Source: WLMZ01 sp031367435 (lineage in GTDB: Bacteria > Actinomycetota > Acidimicrobiia > Acidimicrobiales > Ilumatobacteraceae). Taken from it: a stretch of DNA of 64,000 nucleotides. The first letter of the stretch is position 1. The number at the start of each line of letters is the position of its first letter. The stretch lies in NCBI GenBank assembly GCA_031367435.1, contig JANLPV010000040.1, positions 55,474 to 119,473 on the forward strand, given 5' to 3'. Positions 1 to 8,507 of this stretch are shown one piece after another. Both the position numbers and the translations under genes were made by a program. The notes under the pieces were generated by a model that saw only the letters and a list, made by a program, of their open reading frames with translations, made no database searches and was not told the origin of the DNA.

Positions 1-335
1 ACGATGTTACAGCTGGCCAGAATTGCCCGGTCAGCGTCGTTGAGCCCGAGCCCGTCGGTGCTGACGTCGCCATTCACGGTCACGACCCGACGAAGGAGCA
101 TCGCATCGAATGGCTCGGTGGTCGTGCGCAGTTCTTCTTTCAGGCGATCGAAGGCGTCGTTCTTGAAGATCTCGCGCCGGGCACGTTCGGGTGCGCCGCG
201 CTTGCCGCCACGGATGAGCAGCACCAGTTCGCAATCTGGCACGCTGCGCAATAACCGCTCGACCAACGCGGTTCCGACGAAGCCGGTAGCACCGGTGATC
301 GCGATGCGCTTGCCCGCCAACTGCTCAGCAATCAT
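1..335 (-). CDS. Fatty acyl-CoA reductase-like NAD(P)-binding protein (N-terminal part)
   Basis: The gene runs off the left edge; only the first 111 codons are present and the frame is open to base 1. The start is ATG at 335 (MIAEQLAGKR). A Rossmann motif GATGFVGTALVERLL lies at about residues 15-29, followed by LVLLIRGGKRGAPERARREI and a VNGDVSTDGLGL segment. This is the pattern of the extended SDR family called NAD_binding_4 (fatty acyl-CoA or carboxylic acid reductase, 'male sterility' type), which reduces acyl thioesters to aldehyde or alcohol. It is divergent from a TetR gene with a palindrome between them, so the TetR protein may control it. The C-terminal part cannot be judged. Confidence 0.75.
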   Translation of the reverse strand, partial: MIAEQLAGKRIAITGATGFVGTALVERLLRSVPDCELVLLIRGGKRGAPERARREIFKNDAFDRLKEELRTTTEPFDAMLLRRVVTVNGDVSTDGLGLNDADRAILASCNI

Positions 336-372
336 TGCGTGGCGGCTCCGCGATCGTTTTCACGGAACCTTT

Positions 373-388
373 TCTACCATATGGTAGA
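373..388. promoter_or_regulatory. Perfect 16-bp palindrome between the reductase and tetR genes
   Basis: TCTACCATATGGTAGA is a perfect inverted repeat of two 8-bp halves. It lies in the 58-bp divergent intergenic space and ends six bases before the tetR start. Its size and position fit an operator for the adjacent TetR regulator acting on both genes. Binding is inferred. Confidence 0.6.
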
Positions 389-393
389 GAGCG

Positions 394-993
394 ATGGTAA
401 CCCGCCGTGGCATGACTCGATCAGCAATCCTCGAGGCGAGCGTTGACCTGTTCGGGACCCGTGGGTTCTCGGCAGTCTCACTTGACGAGATCGCCGGCGT
501 CGTTGGCGTTGCCAAGCAAACGGTGTTGTATTGGTTTGCCTCCAAGGACGAATTGCTCGACGCAGTGCTCGAGCAAACAGCCATAGAACTTGCGGCCGTC
601 ATCGAGGCCGCGGTGCGTGCCGCGCCCGACGAGCCGTTGGCCCGAATTGAAGCCGTGATCAAAGCCGTGCTGCGTCCGGCCGTACGTCGCCCCGCGCTGT
701 TGGGTCTGGTGCGTGAGGTCAGCCGTCTGTCGCCGGCCCACGCGGAGCGCCTCACTAATCGAGTACGCCCGTTTGTGCGTCGGGCCACTGACTACCTCGG
801 CGACGAGATGGCGCGGGGCCGTCTGCGACAGGCTGACCCCGGACTCGTTGTGGCCCTCGCCTATGCCACGGTCACCGGTATTGCCACCGAGCCAACCGCC
901 TTGCAAGCCGCCGGGTGGGAAGCCACCACGACGGGCCTACGTCGGCTGCGGCGCGAACTCACCGAGTTCCTACTTGCTGCGCTGCGCCCGTGA
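394..993 (+). CDS. TetR family transcriptional regulator
   Basis: The product is 199 aa, a typical TetR length. The N-terminal helix-turn-helix is clear (AILEASVDLFGTRGFSAVSL at about 10-29, then DEIAGVVGVAKQTVLYWFASKDELL). The remaining all-helical part is the ligand and dimer domain and is not conserved enough to name a ligand. The ATG at 394 lies just after a 16-bp palindrome, so repression of its own promoter and of the divergent acyl reductase gene is likely. A 14-nt tandem repeat begins at its stop codon. Confidence 0.85.
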   Translation: MVTRRGMTRSAILEASVDLFGTRGFSAVSLDEIAGVVGVAKQTVLYWFASKDELLDAVLEQTAIELAAVIEAAVRAAPDEPLARIEAVIKAVLRPAVRRPALLGLVREVSRLSPAHAERLTNRVRPFVRRATDYLGDEMARGRLRQADPGLVVALAYATVTGIATEPTALQAAGWEATTTGLRRLRRELTEFLLAALRP

Positions 994-1030
994 CATGGCT
1001 GCCGTGAGATGGCTGGCGGCGAGATGGCTG
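989..1030. repeat. Three imperfect 14-nt tandem repeats starting at the tetR stop codon
   Basis: Units close to CGTGAGATGGCTGG occur three times (989-1002, 1003-1016, and about 1017-1030, the last shifted by one base). The TGA of the first unit is the tetR stop codon. The array fills the gap before the convergent ddl gene. It resembles the arrays at 49762 and 58871. Confidence 0.6.
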
Positions 1031-1037
1031 AATACAG

Positions 1038-2111
1038 CTAGTGCTTGGTGTTGCGACGTCGTCGACGGTGACGGTCGAAGGCCAGATCGATCAGCGTGTT
1101 GACGAGTTCGGGATACGTGAGCCCTGAGTTCTGCCACATCTTCGGATACATCGAAATGGGCGTGAAGCCCGGCATCGTGTTGACCTCGTTGACGAGAAAA
1201 CCGCGGCCGGACTCCTCGAAAAAGAAGTCGACTCGGGCGAGGCCATCGCATCGCAGTACCTGAAACACCCGAACTGCGAGATCGCGAACGGTGGCGGTCT
1301 GCTCGTCGGTGAGTGGAGCGGGGATGAGCAACTGTGCGCCGTCATCGAGGTACTTGTCTTCGTAGTCGTAGAAATCATGCCCCGGCACGATTTCCCCAGG
1401 AGCGCTGGCACGCGGCTCGAGGTTGCCGAGTACCGCAACTTCTATCTCGCGCCCGACGATGGCCTCTTCGATGACCACCCACTCGTCGTACGTGAGCGCG
1501 TGTTCTACTGCGTTCTGCAGTTCCTCAGCGGTGGTGGCCTTGCTGACTCCGACCGATGACCCCATGTTCGCGGGCTTCACGAACACCGGCAGCCCGAGCG
1601 TGTGGATGATCTCGGCCACGCGGGTTGGGCTGAGTTCATGTTCGCGAACGCTGATCCAGCGGGCCTGGGCGATGCCATGGAAGGCAAGCAACTCATTGGC
1701 GATTGCCTTGTCCATGCTGACTGCGGAGCCGAGCACACCGCTGCCAACGTAGGGAACGTCCATCAGCTCGAGCAGGCCTTGCACCGTTCCGTCCTCACCG
1801 AGTGGTCCGTGCAGCAAGGGCATGACCACCACAGGTCCATCAGCGGTTGCGGCCGCGAACATCGGACTCGGTGAGAGCGCATCGCCGACGGCCTCAAGTC
1901 GGTCGGGTAACGCGTGCGGGCCGGCGTTGAGCGCTGCGATTGCCGCGGTAGCCAACTGCCAGTTGCCTTCACGATCGATGCCGATTGGAGTAACGCGAAA
2001 CTTCGATTGATCGACGGCGCGCAACACATGAGTAGCGGTGACGCAGCTGACGTCGTGCTCTGCGGATTGTCCGCCGAAGATCACGATGAGATTGGTGCGC
2101 TCGTCGGTCAT
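1038..2111 (-). CDS. ddl: D-alanine--D-alanine ligase
   Basis: The 357-aa protein has the family layout. An N-terminal nucleotide-fold motif FGGQSAEHDVSC lies at about 12-23, the ATP-grasp loop FVKPANMGSSVGVSKA at about 175-190, and the metal-binding end LARVDFFFEE...FLVNEVNTMPGFTPISMYPK near the C-terminus. It makes D-Ala-D-Ala in the cytoplasm for peptidoglycan. It is divergent from murF, which adds that dipeptide to the UDP-muramyl tripeptide, so the two consecutive steps share a control region that contains a 16-nt tandem duplication. Confidence 0.95.
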   Translation of the reverse strand: MTDERTNLIVIFGGQSAEHDVSCVTATHVLRAVDQSKFRVTPIGIDREGNWQLATAAIAALNAGPHALPDRLEAVGDALSPSPMFAAATADGPVVVMPLLHGPLGEDGTVQGLLELMDVPYVGSGVLGSAVSMDKAIANELLAFHGIAQARWISVREHELSPTRVAEIIHTLGLPVFVKPANMGSSVGVSKATTAEELQNAVEHALTYDEWVVIEEAIVGREIEVAVLGNLEPRASAPGEIVPGHDFYDYEDKYLDDGAQLLIPAPLTDEQTATVRDLAVRVFQVLRCDGLARVDFFFEESGRGFLVNEVNTMPGFTPISMYPKMWQNSGLTYPELVNTLIDLAFDRHRRRRRNTKH

Positions 2112-2151
2112 GGTGCAACGGTAGCCGTCGCTGCGCTTCTATGAACGCCAA

Positions 2152-2183
2152 GACGGCGCAACGACAGGACGGCGCAACGACAG
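2152..2183. repeat. 16-nt tandem duplication in the ddl-murF intergenic region
   Basis: GACGGCGCAACGACAG occurs twice with no gap (2152-2167 and 2168-2183) in the 105-bp divergent intergenic region, about 33 bases before the murF start. It may be a replication-slippage product or a doubled regulator site; nothing in the sequence separates these. Confidence 0.7.
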
Positions 2184-2216
2184 GCGCGCGCGGGCGGCGA
2201 GCACTACGGTGCAGGG

Positions 2217-3515
2217 ATGCGTTTTATGGCGAGCGATGTAGCCGCCGCAACCGGTGGCACGCTGTTCGGACCCGACGTCGACCTCGACGGGATCTCCTTC
2301 GACAGTCGTTCAATGCGTGCGGGGCAGCTCTTCGTGGCGCTCGTTGCCGAACGCGACGGACACGCATTCATCACCGCGGCACTCGGCAACGGTGCAGCTG
2401 CCTATCTCACCCAGCGCGAACCGGGGTCGGGTACTGCCGTTGTTGTTGCGAACACGTCCGACGCGCTGATGCGGTTGGCGAGATGGGGCCGCGATCGTCT
2501 CGATGCGCGAGTCGTCGGCATTACGGGTTCCGTCGGTAAGACGAGCACGAAGGACCTCGCCCGCGTCGCAATTGCCGCGGGCATGCGCGCATCGGCAAGC
2601 GAGAAGAGTTTCAACAACGAGCAGGGTCTGCCCGTCACGATCCTCAACGCTGCCGACGACACAGAGGTACTCGTTTTGGAGATGGGCATGCGTGGGTTCG
2701 GCGAGATCGCTCGGCTTTGCGATGTGGCGAGACCCGACATCGGCCTTGTCACCCGCATTGCCGAGGCGCACACCGAACGCGTTGGGGGAATCGAGGGCGT
2801 GGCACGTGCGAAAAGCGAGCTCATCGCTGCATTGCCTGCCTCGGGCACCGCTGTGCTCAACGCCGACGATCATCGCGTGCTCGCGATGCAAGCAATTGCC
2901 GCGTGTCGAGTGGTGACCTTTGGTCGATCCGTGCATGCTGATGTATGTGTAGAGAATCTGGTGCTCGACGATCTCGCTCGCCCACGATTCACGTTGCGTA
3001 CGCCGTGGGGCACGACGTCGGTGCGGCTCGCCGCAAGCGGTGAACATATGGCGCTCAACGCTGCGGGTGCTCTGTGCGTGGCCGCGCTGTGCGGTGTTGA
3101 ACTCGAGCGGGCAAGTGCGGCCGTAGGCGATGCCATCGTGTCGCCGTGGCGCACCGAGATCGCACGAAACTCGCGCGGAGCGATCGTGATCAACGACGCC
3201 TATAACGCAAACCCCGATTCGATGCGTGCCGCGATCGACACGTTGTCATCGGTGCGGGTCGGCGGCAGACGCGTGGCGATTCTGGGCATCATGGCCGAGC
3301 TCGCCGACCCGGCGCGTGATCACTCTCAGATTGCGGAGTTGCTTGCCGAACGGGGCATCGAGCTGATCAGCGTTGACACAGATCTGTATGGGGTACCCGC
3401 GCGCACTGACGCGTTGGCAGTGGCGATGTCACTCGCCGGCGACGACGCCGTGCTCGTCAAGGGCAGTCGCGTTGCGGGCCTGGAACGACTCGCTGCCCTC
3501 ATCGTCGGCGAGTAG
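2217..3515 (+). CDS. murF: UDP-N-acetylmuramoyl-tripeptide--D-alanyl-D-alanine ligase
   Basis: The 432-aa product is a Mur ligase. It has the N-terminal substrate domain (FDSRSMRAGQLFVAL, about 23-37), the ATP P-loop GITGSVGKTSTKDLARVA (about 101-118), the central box with FNNEQGLPVTIL, and a C-terminal NDAYNANPDSMRAAIDTL motif (about 325-342). It ligates D-Ala-D-Ala to the UDP-MurNAc tripeptide. The start is ATG, followed by MASDVAAATGGTL, which is typical of the family. Its 3' end overlaps the convergent MFS gene by 87 nt, so the last 28 codons are read on both strands. Confidence 0.95.
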   Translation: MRFMASDVAAATGGTLFGPDVDLDGISFDSRSMRAGQLFVALVAERDGHAFITAALGNGAAAYLTQREPGSGTAVVVANTSDALMRLARWGRDRLDARVVGITGSVGKTSTKDLARVAIAAGMRASASEKSFNNEQGLPVTILNAADDTEVLVLEMGMRGFGEIARLCDVARPDIGLVTRIAEAHTERVGGIEGVARAKSELIAALPASGTAVLNADDHRVLAMQAIAACRVVTFGRSVHADVCVENLVLDDLARPRFTLRTPWGTTSVRLAASGEHMALNAAGALCVAALCGVELERASAAVGDAIVSPWRTEIARNSRGAIVINDAYNANPDSMRAAIDTLSSVRVGGRRVAILGIMAELADPARDHSQIAELLAERGIELISVDTDLYGVPARTDALAVAMSLAGDDAVLVKGSRVAGLERLAALIVGE

Positions 3516-4766
3516 TGGCACTGGTCGACGGATGAGGTCGCACCACCGGCTCAACACAATTGCCGCAAGCACACTGACGAACAACACCGGTCGCGGCCCG
3601 AAGTGATCGACCACCGGACCGAACGCCAATGCGCCGATCGTGACCGTGCCGCCAAACGCCATGAACCACAACGACATCACGCGGGCGCGTTCGTGGTCGC
3701 GCATGTTGGTTTGGAAGACCGTCACCATCGGTGTAACGGCCATGAAATAAAAGAAGCCGAGTAGGAAGCCGATCGGGATAGCGAGGAGCGGCCCGCGGGC
3801 CAAGGCAAAGCCGGCCATGCTCAGAGCGAAGCCGCGGAACGCAAAGGTGATCAGCTTGCGACGATCGAAGCGCACGAGTACTGATCCGCACGCAAGCCCG
3901 CCGAGGCATGCGCCGAGACCCCACGTGGCATAGAGCCACTTGTATGTTGCGCTGCCTGAGTCGATACCGAAATTGAGTCGTGCAATCGATGGGAACAGGC
4001 TCACGTATGGCAGGCAAAAAAACGAGAAGGCAGCCATCGCGAGCAACATGCGCGCGAGCACCTTTCGTTCGCGGGCGATGCGCAGACCGACCAACAGCTT
4101 TTGTATGCCGCGCTCGACCGACTGACTCTTCACATGTGGGATGGTGATCACAGCGATGGCTGCGACCGCGAACAGGTAGGTGGCTGCGTTGATCACGAAG
4201 ATCTGCGGCACGGTGACACCCAGTCCGATGAGTGCTGCGGCGAGCGCAGGCCCGATGACGCGTGAGCCGTTGAGCATGACGGAATTGAGGCTGAGCGCTC
4301 CGGGGAGGTCGGCGCGACTGATCAGCAGCGGAATCGATGCCTGCATCGCCGGCGCGCCCAACGCGTTGAAGATACCGATGCCCAACTGAACGGCAAAGAT
4401 CGCCCACAACGACGAATCACGTGCAATCAGGAACGCAATCGCGACTGCGAACACCATCTGCATTGCCTGGTTGGTGATCAGCCAGGGTCGACGCGGGAAG
4501 CGGTCAGCCAACACACCGCCAGGAATGGACAACAGCAGCAGCGGACCGAGCTGAGCGAAACCCATGATCGCAACCCACGTGGCTTGGTGAGTACGTGCGT
4601 CAATGTACGCCGGGAGGGCGAGGTTCTGCATCCATGTGCCGATGTTGCTGGCGAACAGGCCGATCCAGATGATGCGGAAGTCGCGGTAGCCAAGAGCAGC
4701 CCGCGCAGTGCCGGGGCGTGGAGTTGCTTTGGGACGTGGCTCGGAAAGAGTGCTGCTCATCGACAT
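3429..4766 (-). CDS. MFS transporter (multidrug exporter-like)
   Basis: A twelve-segment hydrophobic protein of the major facilitator superfamily. The loop motif GGVLADRFPRRPWLI follows the second membrane segment, as in the DHA3/enterobactin-exporter type; FRIIWIGLFASNIGTWMQNLALP at the N-terminus is typical of that group (split here: FRIIWIGLFASNIG then TWMQNLALP). I chose ATG 4766 (MSMSSTLSEP); ATG 4760 is equally possible, and an upstream ATG at 4823 adds a non-conserved leader. The C-terminal tail after the last helix is hydrophilic and overlaps the end of murF. The substrate is unknown. Confidence 0.85.
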   Translation of the reverse strand: MSMSSTLSEPRPKATPRPGTARAALGYRDFRIIWIGLFASNIGTWMQNLALPAYIDARTHQATWVAIMGFAQLGPLLLLSIPGGVLADRFPRRPWLITNQAMQMVFAVAIAFLIARDSSLWAIFAVQLGIGIFNALGAPAMQASIPLLISRADLPGALSLNSVMLNGSRVIGPALAAALIGLGVTVPQIFVINAATYLFAVAAIAVITIPHVKSQSVERGIQKLLVGLRIARERKVLARMLLAMAAFSFFCLPYVSLFPSIARLNFGIDSGSATYKWLYATWGLGACLGGLACGSVLVRFDRRKLITFAFRGFALSMAGFALARGPLLAIPIGFLLGFFYFMAVTPMVTVFQTNMRDHERARVMSLWFMAFGGTVTIGALAFGPVVDHFGPRPVLFVSVLAAIVLSRWCDLIRRPVPLLADDEGSESFQARNATALDEHGVVAGE

Positions 4767-4915
4767 CTGACGGGTGAGGGGACTCCTGCAGTGTAGTTGC
4801 ACAGGGCAACTATCTCGGGGCATCTGCGTGAGGTTGCCAACGGTCTGCAGCGGTCGCTTGTCACATCGTCAGCCCGAATCACTGCTGCGCTGGGCAACCG
4901 AACGCGCTCGTGCCT

Positions 4916-5950
4916 CTAGCCGAGAATGAGGTCGGCGTACAGCGGGAGCACCTGCTGCGGGCCACTCACCAAGAAGGTCGTGATGCACGTTTCCTTCCAG
5001 AGCTGTAGTTCGTCTTTGATCTTCGCCAGCGGACCAACGAGCGCAACGTCTTCGACCATGGCGAGAGGAATCGCCGCGGCCGCTTCGTGCTTCTTGCCTT
5101 GCAGATAGAGGTCCTGAACTTTCAGCGCAACGTCTTCATAGCCCATCCGGGCAAAGACCTCGAAGTGGAAGTTGGCACCACGAGCACCCATGCCACCTGC
5201 GTACAGCGCGAGAAAAGGGCGCACAAGATCCGCGCACTGCTCGGCGTCGTCGCCCGGCACGATCATCACCGTCGACGCCACTTCGAATCGATCGGCTTTG
5301 GTTGCATCGCCACTGGCCGCGAATCCTCTGGCAAGGCAATCGCGATAAAACGCATCTTCCTTGGGGCTGAAGAACAGCGGCAACCATCCATCACAGATTT
5401 CGGCCGAAAGCGCCACATTTCTGGGTCCTTCGGCACCGAGAAAGATGGGGATCTCCGTTCGCACAGGATGAATCGTGCTTTTCAATGGCTTGCCGATGCC
5501 GGCGCCTCCAGTGAAGGGCATGTCGTAGAACTCGCCGTGATGATTGACCGGCTGCTCGCGGCGCACGATCGAACGCACGATCTCGATGTACTCGCGGGTG
5601 CGAGCCAACGGCTTCGGGTAGGGCTGGCCGTACCAACCCTCAACGACCTGGGGTCCGCTCGCGCCGAGGCCGAGAATGAACCGCCCGCCGCTGAGGTGAT
5701 CGAGGGTCATGGCCGCCATCGCCGTGGCAGCAGGCGTACGCGCGCTGATCTGGGTGATGGCCGTACCGAGCTTGACGGTGCTGGTGTGGGCTCCCCACCA
5801 TGCGAGCGGGGTGAGGCAATCACTGCCGTATGCCTCAGCGGTCCAGATGCTGTCAAAGCCAAGCCGTTCAGCTTCTTGAATCGATTCGAGCGCACCCGCT
5901 GGAGGGCCACTGCCCCAGTAACCGGTGTTGTATCCAAGTTTGATCGTCAC
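4916..5950 (-). CDS. F420-dependent LLM-class oxidoreductase
   Basis: The 344-aa product is a luciferase-like (LLM) TIM-barrel flavin/F420 enzyme. Features are the N-terminal LGYNTGYWGSGPPAG, AERLGFDSIWTAEAYGSDCL, the TAITQISARTPAATAMAAM strand-helix unit, and LSGGRFILGLGASGPQVVEG, all as in the actinobacterial F420-dependent N5,N10-methylenetetrahydromethanopterin reductase-like group. It probably oxidises or reduces a small organic substrate with coenzyme F420. The substrate cannot be read from sequence. It is a single gene with its own 5' region, divergent from the EAL gene. Confidence 0.88.
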   Translation of the reverse strand: MTIKLGYNTGYWGSGPPAGALESIQEAERLGFDSIWTAEAYGSDCLTPLAWWGAHTSTVKLGTAITQISARTPAATAMAAMTLDHLSGGRFILGLGASGPQVVEGWYGQPYPKPLARTREYIEIVRSIVRREQPVNHHGEFYDMPFTGGAGIGKPLKSTIHPVRTEIPIFLGAEGPRNVALSAEICDGWLPLFFSPKEDAFYRDCLARGFAASGDATKADRFEVASTVMIVPGDDAEQCADLVRPFLALYAGGMGARGANFHFEVFARMGYEDVALKVQDLYLQGKKHEAAAAIPLAMVEDVALVGPLAKIKDELQLWKETCITTFLVSGPQQVLPLYADLILG

Positions 5951-6048
5951 CTCAGCAACGGTAGTAGGGCACCGAGGCCGAGGCTGCGTTGCCCTAGAAA
6001 TTGGTCAATTTGTGTCGATTCGGCGTGCGAAGGAAGTGAACGACGAGC

Positions 6049-7272
6049 ATGGATGCGAACGAAACACAACTCGACCGAGCAGTAGTCGCGAGGGCGCTCG
6101 ACGGACATCTGATGTCTGCCTATCAGCCAATCGTCGACCTGAACCGCGGTGGTGTGCTCGGTTACGAGGCCCTCCTACGGCATCAAAATGCTCAGGGCGA
6201 ACAGTCGAATCTCTTCTCCGCGAGTGAGATATTTGCAATGGCCCGGCGGGTGGGCCGCGTCGCCGAGGTCGAAGCTGCAGCGTTGACCGCTGCGCTTGGC
6301 GCACGTGACCAATTGCCCCGTGATTGCTTGCTGTTCCTCAACGTCGGTCTCGAAGCTCTCGCCGATGAACGCGTCGAGCAGGTGCTTCGTGCCCAGGGTG
6401 ATCTGTCCGGAGTGGTGCTCGAGTTGAAAGAACCAACCGACGAACAACTCCTTGCGGCGCGTGAGCTGATCGATCTGTGTCGCGATCGTGGCTCCACGAT
6501 TGCCGTTGTTGATCCGTTGCTCGACCCTGATCGCCTCGATCGAATGATGCTGATTGGACCTACCTACTTCAAGCTCGACCGTCAGTTGGTCGCCGGTATC
6601 TCGGAGAACAACACCAAGCTCGCTGTGATCGACTCGGTCCGCTACTTGTCCGAGCGTCTCGGAGTCGGGCTGATTGCACAGGGCATTGAGCAGGTCGCCG
6701 ACCTTCGTTCGCTCGAGCGAATCGGTGTTGGTTTCGGTCAGGGATACTTGCTGGCGCGCCCGTCCACTGATCGTCGATTCACGTCGATGATGCCCAGTGC
6801 CGTCGGCGCGGATACGCCTCGCTCCGCGACCGCGGTCACCTCTGTCGGCCGCCTGATCGAGGCTGCTTGCGAGTTGACGGAGGACGAACTCGACCTTCCA
6901 CTACCGAGCGCGGGTAACGGCATCGAGTTCGAGGTACTGGTGAGCGAACTTCGCGAGCCCCTTGCGCTGCTGCGCCGCAACGGTCGCCGCATCGAGAGCC
7001 TCTCGCTGACGATGGTCGACGACTCGGCGAGCCTGCAGCAGGCTGCCCGAGTTGCAATGCGTCGACCGAACACGACACGTTTCGAACCGCTTGTGTGCGT
7101 CGATCAGCTGGGTGCATGCACGGGAGTCGTCAAGATTGAGCGTCTCATGGATGCGCTTGCCGGATCTGAGCGATCGACGCCGCGGCAACTCGATTCAGCC
7201 GGCGAAGTTCACCACAATCGGCACACCTTCGACTTCAACTGTCATACGCCGAATCGCCGCCGCCGCCGCTGA
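6049..7272 (+). CDS. Degenerate EAL-domain protein with CBS-like tail
   Basis: The 407-aa protein begins directly with an EAL fold: YQPIVDL, GYEALLRH (the EAL Glu kept), LFLNVGLEAL (Asn kept), LELKEPT, FKLDRQLV (Lys kept) and GQGYLLARP (Gln kept). Two catalytic sites are changed: the LDDFG motif reads VVDPL, and EGVE reads QGIE. c-di-GMP hydrolysis is therefore doubtful, and a binding or protein-partner role is more likely (inference). The C-terminal 130 residues contain VCVDQLGACTGVVKIERLMDAL, best written as VCVDQLGACTGVV then KIERLMDAL, which looks like half of a CBS pair. It overlaps the convergent sigma factor gene by 38 nt. Confidence 0.8.
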   Translation: MDANETQLDRAVVARALDGHLMSAYQPIVDLNRGGVLGYEALLRHQNAQGEQSNLFSASEIFAMARRVGRVAEVEAAALTAALGARDQLPRDCLLFLNVGLEALADERVEQVLRAQGDLSGVVLELKEPTDEQLLAARELIDLCRDRGSTIAVVDPLLDPDRLDRMMLIGPTYFKLDRQLVAGISENNTKLAVIDSVRYLSERLGVGLIAQGIEQVADLRSLERIGVGFGQGYLLARPSTDRRFTSMMPSAVGADTPRSATAVTSVGRLIEAACELTEDELDLPLPSAGNGIEFEVLVSELREPLALLRRNGRRIESLSLTMVDDSASLQQAARVAMRRPNTTRFEPLVCVDQLGACTGVVKIERLMDALAGSERSTPRQLDSAGEVHHNRHTFDFNCHTPNRRRRR

Positions 7273-8377
7273 GTGCATCGATCAGCGTCTGTTGGGTCTC
7301 GCCCGCCTCGAGGCGCGTGCGCCAGGTTGAACGGGCCGCGAGAGCAGAGCAGAACGCCGCACGTCGTACGGCTCCCGGCAACCCGGCGTCGGGTACCGGC
7401 ACCGCTTCGTACAATGTCGCGAACCACGCCGCCAACGCAGTGACAGCTTCGACCTTGTACTGAGCAACGCGTTGAAAGCTGATGCCCATGTCCTCGGCGA
7501 TGTCGACGAGGCGCTCGTTGTTCCAATGGGAACGCACCAGCACGGACTTGAGTGGCTCTGGCAATTCGCCGACCGCTTCGCGTAGCGCGCCGAGCATCTC
7601 GCGTTGCGACAGACGTTCGGATGGTTCGGTGGTGAGTGTGGCGAGGGCTTGATCGCTCTGCGAGGTGGACGCTGTGTCGTCGAGCGACGATGACACCAGG
7701 TTGGCCGCGGTCTGGAGTCGGCCACGCACGACGGCCACATCGATCTGCGCGGCCTCGGCAACCTCGGCGAGCGATGGCACGCGTCCGAGCTGCTGGGTCA
7801 ATCCTTCAACGACTTCGGCAAGTTCGCGCAAACTACGCCGAAGCCGACGTGGTGCGAGGTCTGCGCTGCGCGCGGTCTCGAGCATCTCGCCGCGAACTCG
7901 CGCCGAGGCGTAGGCAGCGAAGGGCACGTTGTATTCGGGGTTGTAGCGACGGGCGGCTTCGACGAGACCGAGCACGCCGGCAGACCACAGTTCGTTGCGC
8001 TCGACGTATCGCGGAAAGCGACGCGCTGCTTGGCTCGCGAGCCGATCGACCAGCCACAGATTGTCCTCGACCAGTTGCTTGGTGGATTCGCTATCGCCGT
8101 CAACGGCGCGCTGCAGAGCGTCACCGTCGTTGATGGCTCCGTTGCTGGCTCCGTTGGTGCGATCGACGTCGTGATCACGATCGACGTCACGATCAACATT
8201 GCCACTGACATTGCCATCACCATCGACATTACGGTCGACGGCGTTCGCGCCGGTGGGTAGGTCGATGACGGCTGCCAAGGTGTCGGGACGTGGCCCGCTC
8301 ATCGCGTTCGCGCGGGCGATTCGGTTGGCACGAATTGCTCGAGTGATCGACACCACTTCTTCGTTGTGTTTGCTCAC
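7235..8377 (-). CDS. Sigma-28-type (FliA/WhiG-like) RNA polymerase sigma factor
   Basis: The start is GTG at 8377, preceded by AAGGAG at a spacing of ten; ATG 8302 has no ribosome site. The 380-aa product has a long low-complexity N-terminal region rich in Asp, Val and Asn (about residues 35-70). Region 2 follows (DNLWLVDRLASQAARRFPRY, LWSAGVLGLVEAARRYNP, PFAAYASARVRGEMLE), then region 3 (RRLRRSLRELAEVVEGLTQQLG), and region 4 with a helix-turn-helix (RLVDIAEDMGISFQRVAQYK). It probably directs late flagellar genes. The Asp/Val-rich leader and the C-terminal extension after region 4 are unusual for FliA. Confidence 0.82.
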   Translation of the reverse strand: MSKHNEEVVSITRAIRANRIARANAMSGPRPDTLAAVIDLPTGANAVDRNVDGDGNVSGNVDRDVDRDHDVDRTNGASNGAINDGDALQRAVDGDSESTKQLVEDNLWLVDRLASQAARRFPRYVERNELWSAGVLGLVEAARRYNPEYNVPFAAYASARVRGEMLETARSADLAPRRLRRSLRELAEVVEGLTQQLGRVPSLAEVAEAAQIDVAVVRGRLQTAANLVSSSLDDTASTSQSDQALATLTTEPSERLSQREMLGALREAVGELPEPLKSVLVRSHWNNERLVDIAEDMGISFQRVAQYKVEAVTALAAWFATLYEAVPVPDAGLPGAVRRAAFCSALAARSTWRTRLEAGETQQTLIDALSGGGGDSAYDS

Positions 8378-8507
8378 GAACTGACGTCTCCTTGAATATC
8401 GGTCTCGATGTACGACCTTGTATGCCGAGAGCTCGATTCGGCCCACGGCCACTTGGGCGACAGGCCCGTCGCGCACTGCGATCGGCGACAAGAACGGAGA
8501 ACCAAAC

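Noticed and set aside
5087..6085. A 332-codon plus-strand open frame across the LLM oxidoreductase gene
   Set aside because: It is antisense to a clearly conserved gene, has a composition typical of out-of-frame high-GC sequence and no recognisable motif.
8396..8422. A sigma-28-like box (TACA, 15 bases, ACCGATAT on the minus strand) upstream of the sigma factor gene
   Set aside because: The transcription start would fall inside the ribosome site of the chosen GTG start, so it could not give a translatable message unless the real start were ATG 8302; two mismatches to consensus also weaken it.
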